A stretch of DNA of 64,000 nucleotides from Kribbella sandramycini (GTDB taxonomy: Bacteria; Actinomycetota; Actinomycetes; Propionibacteriales; Kribbellaceae): assembly GCF_013131805.1 (NCBI RefSeq), contig NZ_JABJRC010000006.1, positions 372,001 through 436,000 on the forward strand, given 5' to 3'. Shown here piece after piece: positions 7,587 to 15,053 of the stretch (the stretch's first letter is position 1; the number at the start of each line of letters is the position of its first letter). Under the pieces are notes generated by a model. That model did not search any database and was not told the origin of the DNA. It worked only from the letters and a program-made list of their open reading frames with translations. Both the position numbers and the translations under genes were made by a program.

Positions 7587-8273
7587 ATGACGGCAACGAG
7601 TGTGGCTCCGGCGCGGAAGGCTGGAAAGGTCCCGGTATTCTCGATCACGATGCCGACACCGACCACCACCGAGACACCCGAGCAGCGGACCGAGCGCTTC
7701 GAGCGCGAGGCGCTGCCGTTCCTCGACCAGATGTACGCCGCCGCGATGCGGATGACCAGGAACCCGGCCGACGCCGAGGACCTGGTCCAGGACACGTTCG
7801 CGAAGGCGTACAGCTCGTTCCACCAGTTCACGCCGGGGACGAACCTGAAGGCGTGGCTGTACCGGATCCTGACCAACACGTTCATCAACGGCTACCGCAA
7901 GCGGCAGCGCCAGCCCACGCAGTCGCCGACCGAGGAGATCGAGGACTGGCAGCTCACCGCCGCCGAGTCCCACACCCCCGGCGGCCTCAAGTCGGCCGAG
8001 GCGGTCGCCCTCGAGCACCTGCCCGACTCCGACGTGAAGTCGGCCCTGCAGGCCATCCCGGAGGACTTCCGGCTGGCCGTCTACCTGGCCGACGTCGAGG
8101 GCTTTGCCTACAAGGAGATCGCCGACATCATGGGTACGCCGGTCGGCACCGTGATGTCCCGGCTGCACCGCGGCCGCCGTCAGCTCCGCGAGCTACTGTC
8201 CGACTACGCCCGCGACCGCGGCCTGATCGGCGCCCCGGACGACGACGCGACCGCGAAGAAGGAGGAGTCGTGA
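7587..8273 (+). CDS. sigR: ECF sigma factor SigR (SigH-type, thiol-oxidative stress)
   Basis: A 228-residue ECF sigma factor of the SigR/SigH subgroup. Region 2 contains YAAAMRMTRNPADAEDLVQD and GTNLKAWLYRILTNTFINGYR; region 4 contains EGFAYKEIADIMGTPVGTVM. These are hallmark sequences of this subgroup, which is held by the zinc anti-sigma RsrA and released when RsrA forms disulphides. Targets in relatives include thioredoxins, mycothiol genes and proteases. The ATG at 7587 fits a leaderless message from the SigR promoter; an ATG at 7650 gives a protein whose length is closer to homologues, and both forms may exist, as two SigR isoforms do in Streptomyces. The stop overlaps the rsrA GTG (GTGA). 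Confidence 0.93.
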   Translation: MTATSVAPARKAGKVPVFSITMPTPTTTETPEQRTERFEREALPFLDQMYAAAMRMTRNPADAEDLVQDTFAKAYSSFHQFTPGTNLKAWLYRILTNTFINGYRKRQRQPTQSPTEEIEDWQLTAAESHTPGGLKSAEAVALEHLPDSDVKSALQAIPEDFRLAVYLADVEGFAYKEIADIMGTPVGTVMSRLHRGRRQLRELLSDYARDRGLIGAPDDDATAKKEES

Positions 8274-8548
8274 GCTGCGGCGAGCCCCACGACAAGGACT
8301 GCAGCGAGATCCTGCAGCGCGTCTACGTCTTCATCGACAACGAGCTCGAAGACGCCAGCACCGACGAGATTCGCCAGCACCTCGAGGAATGCGCCCCCTG
8401 CCTCGACGAGTACGACCTCGAACGCTGCATCAAGAAACTCGTCCACCGCTCCTGCGGCTCCGACCACGCCCCCGACGCCCTCCGCCAGAAAATCCTCCTC
8501 CGCCTCACCCAGGTCCAGATAGAAACCACCATCACCACCACCGACTGA
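8270..8548 (+). CDS. rsrA: anti-sigma factor RsrA (ZAS family)
   Basis: A 92-residue zinc-associated anti-sigma factor. C11, H37, C41 and C44 (in RQHLEECAPC) stand at the numbering of Streptomyces RsrA; further cysteines are C3, C53 and C62. In the reduced, zinc-bound state the protein sequesters SigR; oxidation expels zinc and frees the sigma factor. The GTG start overlaps the sigR stop by four bases, so the pair is made in coupled fashion. The end of the gene lies inside a hairpin that can terminate both this operon and the converging STAND gene. Confidence 0.93.
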   Translation: MSCGEPHDKDCSEILQRVYVFIDNELEDASTDEIRQHLEECAPCLDEYDLERCIKKLVHRSCGSDHAPDALRQKILLRLTQVQIETTITTTD

Positions 8549-8571
8549 ACCGCTCCGCCAGACCGGTTCAG
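8545..8571. terminator. bidirectional hairpin between rsrA and the STAND gene
   Basis: CTGAACCG (8545-8552) pairs with CGGTTCAG (8564-8571) across an 11-base loop. The left arm overlaps the rsrA stop codon. The gap to the converging gene is only 34 bases, so this is the only candidate terminator for both. Confidence 0.5.
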
Positions 8572-8582
8572 CACCGCCCGCC

Positions 8583-11039
8583 TCAGAACGAGTGCGGCGA
8601 GACCTCGTACGCATACGGCTCGCCGCGCCGCAGACTGTCGAGCAGTTCTTCGGCGTTGCTTCCGTGCAGCGGTGAAATACCGGTCAGGACGGCGACGGCT
8701 TCGGTCGCCGAGTTGATGGCCGCACTGCGATTCCCGGCAGCGGCCTGAATGCGCGCGAGCTCGAGGTAGAAACGCCCCTGGCGGATCGAGTTCTTGGTCT
8801 GCCGGGTCAGCTCAAGGGCTTGCTGGGCGTATTTCTCCGCAGCGGTGAAGTCGTTCATGGACGCGTAGATGACGGCAAGCATGCCGCTGGCCTCCATCCG
8901 GGACACATCGTCACCGAACCGGCTGGCTGCTTCATGAGCGCTCAGGGTGCGCGCGAGGGCTGCTTCGTGCCGGCCCGCCAGCAGATGTGAGAAGGCCGCG
9001 TTGGTCTGCCGTTTGAGCTCCGAGCGCAGGTCGCCCAGCTCGCGCGCCAGCGCGATCCCGCGGTCGAACCCGTCGTCCGCGGTCGCGTAGTCGCCGGCCC
9101 GCTCGTAGAGCAGACCGAGCGCGGTGTACGCAACGCCTTCGAGTGTCCGGTCGCCGATCTCCTGACTGATGTCGAGCGACTGGTAGCCGTAGCCCAGGGC
9201 CTCGTCGATGCGGCCGAGGTTGCTGAGGACGAAGGTCAAGGACGACGCGCACCGCGCCTGACCCGGCAGATCCGCGAGCTCGCGGAACATGGTCAGCGCA
9301 CGCTCCAGCGGTTGCACCGCGGCGGCCAGATCGCCGTTCTCCACCTCGGGAATCGCCCGGTCGTGGAACAGCCAGGCGGCGACCCCCAGCCGGCCGACCG
9401 ACGTCGCGAGCTCGGCCAGGCCACGGCTCAGCTCACGCATCTCGAACCAGGCCTGCCGCGGTTCGTGGTAGCCGAACATCGCGAGGACGAGCTCGGGGAG
9501 GAGCGGTGATCGAGCCAGCGACGACGTCGTTGCCTGCGCCAGACGGTCGCTGATGCTGCGGTACTCGTCGCTGAACCACTGCAGCGCGGACTCGCGGGTG
9601 GCGAGGGCGCTCAGCTGTTCGATCTTGACGGTCGCGAACTCCAGCCGCGGACTGCGCGGATGCGTCAGCGCGTGACATTGCCAGGCGGCGCCGACGTAGA
9701 AACGCAGGACGTTCTCCTGGCTGGCATTGCGCACGGACTCGGCGACGTCCTGCTCGGCGAGCTCACGGGCGTAGACGCGAATCAGGTCGTGGAAGCGGTA
9801 GTGGTCCGGGGCAACGGACTCCAGCAGGTTGAGATCGACGAGCCGCTCGAGGATCTCACCGGCCCGGCGGATCGGGCGGTCGAGCAGATGCGCGGCGACC
9901 ACGAGCAGCAGATCCGGACCGTCGGGAATGCTGAGCAGCGGCAGGGCGGCCGCGGCCTCCCGGTCGAGGGCGCGGTCGCTCGTCCGCAGGAAGTCGACCG
10001 AGCTGGCGATGTTGGCCCGGACGCCGGAGTCGTCGGAGCCCAAGGTGTCGAGCCGGCGCTCCTCGTCCTCGAGGAGCTCGACGAGGTGATGGATCGGCCA
10101 GCTCGGGCGGGCCGCCAGCCGCCCGCCGATCAGGCGCACCGCCAATGGCAACCGGCCGGTGAACGACGCGAGCGCGGCGGCGGCCGCGGGCTCGGCGGCG
10201 ATGCGATCGTGACCGACGACACCGGACAGCAGCTCGACGGACTCCGACTGCGACAACGCGTCGAGCCGGATCTGCCGTGCGCCAGGTAGACCGGCCAGCG
10301 ACTCGCGGCTGGTGATGATCGCTGCCGAGCCTGCGCTGCCGGGCAGCAACGGCAACACATGCGCCGCGTCGGCCGCGTTGTCCAGCAGGAGCAGGACCCG
10401 GCGGCCGGCGAGCTGCGAGCGCAGCAGCCCGGACGCCGCTTCGACGTCGTCCGGAATCAGCTGCAGGTCGAGCCCCAGCGAACGCAGCAGTTGGCGCAGC
10501 GCATCCGCGGTGGAGATCGGCTTGCCCGGGCCGTAGCCGCGCAGGTTGAGGTAGAGGTGGCCGTCCGGGTACGTCTCGGCCAGGCTGTGCGCCGCATGGA
10601 TGGCGAGGGTCGTCTTGCCGATACCGCCCATCCCGGTGACCGCCACCAGACCGACGGTGTGACCGACACTCAGCGGATTTCGCAGTACATCGAGAATTGC
10701 CTCGATCTGGGCAGCGCGGCCGGTGAAATCCGGTACCGAAGGCGGTAATTGCCAGGGCAACGGCATTCTCTCGACCGGCGCCGTTTCCGGCCCGGCCGGT
10801 ACGTTCTTGCCGCGCGCAACAGCCAGAAACTGCTCGGCCTCGGCTTTGTCAAGACGAAGTACGGAGATGAGGGCCCGGACGGTGTCGATCCGGGGCCGGC
10901 GGCGGGTGCCGCGCTCGAGCACGCTGATGGCCTGGTCGCTCAATCCGGCCTTGGCCGCAAGTGCGGCCTGGGTCAGCCCGGCCCGGCTGCGGTAGCGCCG
11001 TAACAGATCGCTCAGGCTCTCGTCGGCCAACTGACCCAC
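8583..11039 (-). CDS. STAND regulator: XRE-type HTH, NB-ARC ATPase, TPR repeats
   Basis: An 818-residue signal-transducing ATPase. Residues 8-65 are a Cro/XRE helix-turn-helix (TQAALAAKAGLSDQAISVLERG). The NB-ARC domain follows with Walker A GMGGIGKTT (136-144), Walker B RVLLLLDNA, sensor ITSRES, GRLPLAV (plant GLPLA equivalent) and a YRFHDLIR motif at the MHD position. The C-terminal half, about 480-800, is a TPR solenoid. Actinobacteria use such proteins as AfsR/GutR-like regulators; similar STAND proteins also act in phage defence. It stands alone, with no effector domain other than the HTH, so transcription control is favoured. The GTG start at 11039 lies directly behind GGGAGGAG, unusually close spacing; a short leader is possible. 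Confidence 0.85.
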   Translation of the reverse strand: MGQLADESLSDLLRRYRSRAGLTQAALAAKAGLSDQAISVLERGTRRRPRIDTVRALISVLRLDKAEAEQFLAVARGKNVPAGPETAPVERMPLPWQLPPSVPDFTGRAAQIEAILDVLRNPLSVGHTVGLVAVTGMGGIGKTTLAIHAAHSLAETYPDGHLYLNLRGYGPGKPISTADALRQLLRSLGLDLQLIPDDVEAASGLLRSQLAGRRVLLLLDNAADAAHVLPLLPGSAGSAAIITSRESLAGLPGARQIRLDALSQSESVELLSGVVGHDRIAAEPAAAAALASFTGRLPLAVRLIGGRLAARPSWPIHHLVELLEDEERRLDTLGSDDSGVRANIASSVDFLRTSDRALDREAAAALPLLSIPDGPDLLLVVAAHLLDRPIRRAGEILERLVDLNLLESVAPDHYRFHDLIRVYARELAEQDVAESVRNASQENVLRFYVGAAWQCHALTHPRSPRLEFATVKIEQLSALATRESALQWFSDEYRSISDRLAQATTSSLARSPLLPELVLAMFGYHEPRQAWFEMRELSRGLAELATSVGRLGVAAWLFHDRAIPEVENGDLAAAVQPLERALTMFRELADLPGQARCASSLTFVLSNLGRIDEALGYGYQSLDISQEIGDRTLEGVAYTALGLLYERAGDYATADDGFDRGIALARELGDLRSELKRQTNAAFSHLLAGRHEAALARTLSAHEAASRFGDDVSRMEASGMLAVIYASMNDFTAAEKYAQQALELTRQTKNSIRQGRFYLELARIQAAAGNRSAAINSATEAVAVLTGISPLHGSNAEELLDSLRRGEPYAYEVSPHSF

Positions 11040-11300
11040 CTCCTCCCGTGGTCGACCCCGGGCGACGGCCGGGGCGGGTGTCCGGGGCTAACAATAGGAG
11101 GCCGCGCCGACGGACGGCGGAAGTTATCCACACCCACCGGACGCCGCGAGCCGCCGCCTGGCGCTGTGGATCGTTACACGGTTCAGCCCGGAATGCCCAA
11201 CACCTGTTTGAAAAATCGCATTCAGTATGCGTTCGAAGACGCTCCGAATACGGGACCTGTGTTCCGGCTGGTCTGCCCGGCGTTGTGACCAAATTGCAAA
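11040..11300. other. intergenic region upstream of the STAND gene
   Basis: With the following terminator, about 300 bases without a gene. It must hold the minus-strand promoter of the STAND gene. I find no convincing -35/-10 pair, repeat or small ORF, apart from the GC-rich, purine-rich approach to the start. Confidence 0.3.
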
Positions 11301-11323
11301 GACCCCGGCTTTCGGCCGGGGTC
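11301..11323 (-). terminator. rho-independent terminator of the bL37 gene
   Basis: GACCCCGGC (11301-11309) pairs with GCCGGGGTC (11315-11323) around a five-base loop. On the minus strand the stem is followed by TTTGCAATTT, the T-rich tail of a classical terminator, 25 bases after the bL37 stop. On the plus strand it is followed by CTTGCTTT, so it may act both ways. Confidence 0.85.
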
Positions 11324-11347
11324 CTTGCTTTGCGTAATCGCCTGATG

Positions 11348-11422
11348 TCACGCGTTGGGGCGCTTACCGTGGTTAGCGCCCTTCTTCTTGCGTGCGCGGC
11401 GCTTGCGGCCGGTCTTGCCCAT
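11348..11422 (-). CDS. 50S ribosomal protein bL37
   Basis: A 24-residue, extremely basic peptide, MGKTGRKRRARKKKG followed by ANHGKRPNA. The C-terminal ANHGKRPNA is the signature of bL37, the small actinobacterial protein of the large ribosomal subunit first seen in mycobacterial ribosome structures. The ATG at 11422 has AGGAGG seven bases upstream, and a strong terminator follows. The gene is below the size cut-off of most gene finders. No other ribosomal gene is nearby, which is normal for bL37. Confidence 0.9.
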   Translation of the reverse strand: MGKTGRKRRARKKKGANHGKRPNA

Positions 11423-11637
11423 TCCTAAGCCTCCTTGAAACAACTGCAAAGAGTCACAGTCTCTCATATCACGGCCGTGTCCTCGCAGTCGGCGCTGGGT
11501 CACGGTCTGGCCTACAGTGTTTCGGCGCGGCCTTGATGCGTAAAACTTCAAGAGAGTCAGCGTTGTGCTGTCTAGCCCCCCTACGTCTCGCACAACCGTA
11601 CGGACGTAAGACCGCGACCGCTGAATGGAGGTACGGC
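11423..11637. promoter_or_regulatory. divergent control region of bL37 and the HD-GYP gene
   Basis: Over 200 bases between divergent transcripts. Apart from the bL37 ribosome binding site (AGGAGG near 11430-11435) I see only weak -10-like elements (TCTAGCCC near 11570 on the plus strand). Nothing else is identified, save the eight-codon ORF that starts at 11638. Confidence 0.3.
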
Positions 11638-11664
11638 ATGATCACCGACGGCTGGGACTGGTAG
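11638..11664 (+). CDS. candidate eight-residue leader peptide MITDGWDW
   Basis: ATG at 11638 is preceded by TGGAGG with a seven-base spacer, the best ribosome binding site in the area, and encodes MITDGWDW then TAG. The next gene begins 33 bases later in the same frame, so it has no comparable site of its own. The ORF could couple translation, act as a tryptophan-containing leader peptide, or be the remains of a longer N-terminus. Two Trp in eight residues is notable. No homologue is known to me. Confidence 0.4.
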   Translation: MITDGWDW

Positions 11665-11697
11665 TGGTGTGGCGGCTGTGCAGGTAGCGTTGCGCGC

Positions 11698-13044
11698 GTG
11701 AACCGGCGGGTGCTGCTTCGGTTGGTGGTGGTGGCGACCACCGCTATGGCCGTTGTCGTTCTCGGGTTCGCTGCTGTGCATGCGTCGTTTGACGCGCCCA
11801 CCGCATGCCTTGGACTGCTGATGCTCGCCGGGTCGGTAATGCGCCCGCGCGTCGGCCAGGTCTATCGGACCTCGCTCGACTACGTACTCGTGATCGCGCT
11901 CTACCTGCTCTCCGGGGTCGGATCGGCGATCCTCGTCTGCGCAGTCGGAGCGCTTTCCCAAGACCGGCGGCATCCGCTGGTCAAGAAGATCTTCAACGGC
12001 GCACAGTCCGTGCTGTGCGCCGCCGCCGGGGGGCTGGTCTTTCATTACACGGGCGGCCCGCGGGCCGGTGAAGTACTTTCGGAGCCCTGGGACGCGATCT
12101 GGACGACGACAGCCGCGAATGCGACCTGGCTGGTCGTCAACGCGGTGCTGCTCTGTCTGGTGCTCTTCCTCGAAGGCGGCCAGCCGAGCCCGACGACGTT
12201 CATCCGCAAGGTCGCGCTGCCGACCTCGCCGTCCTTGCTGGGCTACGGCCTGCTCGGGATGCTGCTCGCGGTGGCCTGGCTCTCCGGCCTGGGTTTCCTC
12301 TCGATCCTGCTGATCTTCGTCCCGCTGTACGTGAGTCGCTGGGCGCTGTCGCAGTACGAGGCCGAACGGCGCGCCCAGGCCGCGACCATGCGCGCCTTCA
12401 TCCAGGTGATCGAGACCAAGGACCTCTACACCCGCGGCCATTCCGAGCGGGTCAGCGAGGGCGTCGGCCTGCTCGGCCGGCATCTCGGGTTGTCCGACGA
12501 CCGCCAGACCGCGCTCGAGCACGCCGGCCTGCTGCACGACGTCGGCAAGGTCGGGGTGCCGACCAGCATCATCCAGAAGCCGGGCCGGCTGGACGACTCC
12601 GAGATGGACGCGATCCGGCTGCACCCGGCGCGCGGCGTCGAGCTGATCGGCAACATCCCGTTCCTCGAAGAGGTCAAGTCCGCCGTGCTGCACCATCACG
12701 AGAAGTACGACGGCACCGGCTATCCGGCCGGGCTGGGCGGCGAGAACATCCCGTACTTCGCCCGCATCATCGGCATCGTCGACGCTTTCGACAGCTTGAC
12801 GTCGACCCGGTCCTATCGGCCGGCGCGCGGCGTTGAGGAGACGCTCGACATCCTGCTGCAGGACCGCAACACCCATTTCGATCCGCTGCTGGTGGACGCG
12901 TTCGTCGAGGTGATCAGACGGCACGGCTGGAAGACGCTCGACCAGCCGGCGCCCGACGGCTCGAAGGTCGTCGCGATCGACCATGACGACCTCAGCCTGG
13001 GCAGCGGCGGCGGCGCCACCGGGAACGCGGCAGGTGTCGAGTGA
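11698..13044 (+). CDS. membrane HD-GYP domain phosphohydrolase
   Basis: A 448-residue protein. Residues 1-215 contain about six hydrophobic segments; the cytoplasmic part (230-420) is an HD-GYP domain with GHSERVSEGV (247-256), LLHDVGKVGVP (279-289) and HHHEKYDGTGYP (332-343), all metal- and substrate-site motifs present. HD-GYP proteins degrade c-di-GMP or related dinucleotides; the variant 'DGTGYP' fits the HHExxDGxGYP rule. A small acidic tail follows. Translation begins with GTG at 11698 behind an eight-codon ORF, and the stop overlaps the GTG of the next HD protein, so the two are made together. Confidence 0.9.
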   Translation: MNRRVLLRLVVVATTAMAVVVLGFAAVHASFDAPTACLGLLMLAGSVMRPRVGQVYRTSLDYVLVIALYLLSGVGSAILVCAVGALSQDRRHPLVKKIFNGAQSVLCAAAGGLVFHYTGGPRAGEVLSEPWDAIWTTTAANATWLVVNAVLLCLVLFLEGGQPSPTTFIRKVALPTSPSLLGYGLLGMLLAVAWLSGLGFLSILLIFVPLYVSRWALSQYEAERRAQAATMRAFIQVIETKDLYTRGHSERVSEGVGLLGRHLGLSDDRQTALEHAGLLHDVGKVGVPTSIIQKPGRLDDSEMDAIRLHPARGVELIGNIPFLEEVKSAVLHHHEKYDGTGYPAGLGGENIPYFARIIGIVDAFDSLTSTRSYRPARGVEETLDILLQDRNTHFDPLLVDAFVEVIRRHGWKTLDQPAPDGSKVVAIDHDDLSLGSGGGATGNAAGVE

Positions 13045-14324
13045 ACCCCGGGCAGCCGATCGAAGGGCTCGACCTGCGCCGGATGGGCAGCGGCGTGGTG
13101 ATTCTGGTCGTCGGCGGCATCCTGGCGGCCGTCGCCTTGGTGGCGACCCTGCGTCATGGCGTGACCGAATGGTCGTATGCGCTGGTCTTCGGTGCGCTGA
13201 TCGCGATCGGCGAAACCGTGCAATTCCGAGTCGATCGCAGCCGGAACCGGGCGCCGATCGCCACCAGCGCCGCGCTGGGGTACGCGATGCTGCGCGGGCC
13301 CTCGGTCGGGATGCCGCCTGAGCTGGCCCAGGTCATCGCCGTGACCGCGGTGGCGACGGCGGCGGGGATCGTGCCGCGCGCGATAGCGGGGCTGCGCTGG
13401 GACATCGTCGTCTCGTGCCGGCGCGGGATCTCCGTCGCCTGCGCCGCGGCTGTCTTCGAGGCGCTGACCCGGCGTGACCTCGCCTGGAACGGCGAATGGG
13501 TCGAGGCGCTCTGGATCGCCGGCGCCATGATGGCCGGGGTGCTGAGCGCGGGGCTGAGCGATGCGGTGATCGGCGCGGGGCAGGCGACCGAGCGGTACAA
13601 CCGGCCGTTCCCGGCCGCGCTGCGAGACGAGCTCGTCGTGATGACCCGGATCGGGATGGCGATGGGCATCACGGCCATCCTGCTCGCGACCGGCACCTCG
13701 CTGATCGGTCACTGGGCGCCGCCCGTGGTGATCGTGCCGTTGTTGTTGACGCAGTTTGCGTTTCGGCGGTTTGCTTCGGCGCAGCGGACGTACCGGGCGA
13801 CGGTGCGGTCGATGGCTCGGAGTACGGAGATTGCGGGGTTCAGTAGTCCTGGGCAGAATGCGCGGACGGCGCAGCTGGCGGTGGCTATTGGGAACGATCT
13901 GGGGTTGACGCCGGCGCGGATGGAGGCGCTGGAGTATGCGGCGCTGTTGTCGGGGGTGGGGCAGTTGGCGCTGGCGGATCCGAGTCCGGGTGGGGCGAGT
14001 TTGTTGCGGACCCGGGAGGAGCGGCAGCGGGCGGCGGAGATCGGGGCATCGGTGATCGAGCGGTCGGGGGTGCTGGATCATGTGGCGGAGATCGTGCGGC
14101 ACTCGAACGATCCGTACCGGATGGGGCGGGCGAACAATCCGGGGATCCCGGTGGAGAGCGGGATCGTGAACGTCGCGCTGGCCTACGAGCAGTTGGTGGG
14201 TGAGGGGACGGGGCAGTCGCCGGACAAGGCGATGGAGTCGATCGGGCTGGGGATCGGTGCGGAGTACGACCCGGTCGTCGTGGAGTCACTCCGGCGCGTG
14301 ATCGGGCGCGGCTTCCGGTTCTGA
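13041..14324 (+). CDS. membrane protein with degenerate HD domain
   Basis: A 427-residue partner of the preceding gene with the same design: six or so hydrophobic segments in 1-260, then an HD-like helical domain. Where the partner has LLHDVGK this one has LLSGVGQL, and the HHExxDGxGYP region reads HSNDPYRMG, so the catalytic metal ligands are lost. It is probably a regulatory pseudo-enzyme, perhaps pairing with the active HD-GYP protein (inference). The GTG start overlaps the upstream stop (GTGA). The last third switches to a G- and T-rich third-codon-position style unlike the first part. Its 3' end overlaps the converging DUF5317 gene by 39 bases. Confidence 0.75.
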   Translation: MNPGQPIEGLDLRRMGSGVVILVVGGILAAVALVATLRHGVTEWSYALVFGALIAIGETVQFRVDRSRNRAPIATSAALGYAMLRGPSVGMPPELAQVIAVTAVATAAGIVPRAIAGLRWDIVVSCRRGISVACAAAVFEALTRRDLAWNGEWVEALWIAGAMMAGVLSAGLSDAVIGAGQATERYNRPFPAALRDELVVMTRIGMAMGITAILLATGTSLIGHWAPPVVIVPLLLTQFAFRRFASAQRTYRATVRSMARSTEIAGFSSPGQNARTAQLAVAIGNDLGLTPARMEALEYAALLSGVGQLALADPSPGGASLLRTREERQRAAEIGASVIERSGVLDHVAEIVRHSNDPYRMGRANNPGIPVESGIVNVALAYEQLVGEGTGQSPDKAMESIGLGIGAEYDPVVVESLRRVIGRGFRF

Positions 14325-14912
14325 GGGACGACGCAGGACGACGGGGTCGGCGGCGGACGGCTCGAGGTCGTCCCAGGCCGGTGCGGTCGCGGCCGGGACG
14401 CGGCCGGAGCCGCCCATCCCGGCGTACAGGAGGAGACCGGCGCCGGCGGCGATCAGGACGTCGCCAGGGCTGACGGCCTGGCCGATGCCGGGGAGGGCGA
14501 CCGGGACGACGTCGCCCAGCCAGGGCCAGGTGGTTGCGGCAGTGGAGAGCTCGTGGCGCTGGTCGGAGACGACTGTGGTGGACAGGCCCGCGCGGGCCAG
14601 CGCGGCCGCGGAGACCGGCATGGCGCCGTTGAGGGCGACCACGGCGGCGTTGGAGAAGAAGCCTAGGGCGAGTAGGCCGACGCCCGGGTGGCGGAGGTTC
14701 TCGCGGAGGAAGACGGCGATGCAGACCGCGGAGCCGATCAGGCCGACCGGGTACGCCGTACCGCCGAACAGCGAGCCGAGGAGCTGGCCGATGGCGGCCG
14801 CGGCCAGCCAGTGCAGGCCGGTCAGGGTGTTGTCGGCCAGACGTCCGAGGCGTCCGCCCGTGGCGAGCGCCGCGAGGGCGGCGAGCGCCATGACGAGGAG
14901 GACCAGCAACAC
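14286..14912 (-). CDS. DUF5317 membrane protein
   Basis: About 208 residues, mostly hydrophobic. The start VLLVLLVMALAALAAL followed by GGRLGRLAD, and later RHPGVGLLALGFFSNAAVVALNGAMPVS, are typical of the DUF5317 family, whose function is unknown. GTG at 14912 is preferred because it starts at the first membrane helix; ATG at 14891 is possible, and a longer ORF upstream is compositionally unlike the family. The stop region overlaps the converging HD-domain gene by 39 bases. A perfect 14-bp palindrome lies just upstream. Confidence 0.7.
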   Translation of the reverse strand: MLLVLLVMALAALAALATGGRLGRLADNTLTGLHWLAAAAIGQLLGSLFGGTAYPVGLIGSAVCIAVFLRENLRHPGVGLLALGFFSNAAVVALNGAMPVSAAALARAGLSTTVVSDQRHELSTAATTWPWLGDVVPVALPGIGQAVSPGDVLIAAGAGLLLYAGMGGSGRVPAATAPAWDDLEPSAADPVVLRRPSEPEAAPDHAPE

Positions 14913-14936
14913 GTTCGCGATTCTGCCGGTCCGACA

Positions 14937-14950
14937 GCCCGATATCGGGC
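14937..14950. promoter_or_regulatory. perfect 14-bp palindrome upstream of the DUF5317 gene
   Basis: GCCCGATATCGGGC is a perfect inverted repeat about 25 bases before the GTG at 14912. It could be an operator for a dimeric regulator; no regulator gene is next to it. Confidence 0.3.
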
Positions 14951-15006
14951 AAGCTGACCGCGCAGCGTGTCGACATGGTGGCAAAATGTAACGTCAGGAC
15001 AAGTGA

Positions 15007-15043
15007 AACGGGTGGTCCCGCAACAATCGCGGAACCACCCGTT
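15007..15043 (-). terminator. terminator of the symporter operon
   Basis: AACGGGTGGTCCCGC (15007-15021) pairs with GCGGAACCACCCGTT (15029-15043) with one mismatch pair. The hairpin begins 11 bases after the symporter stop; on the minus strand it is followed by TCACTTGTCC rather than a T run. Confidence 0.75.
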
Positions 15044-15053
15044 CGGTGCACCG

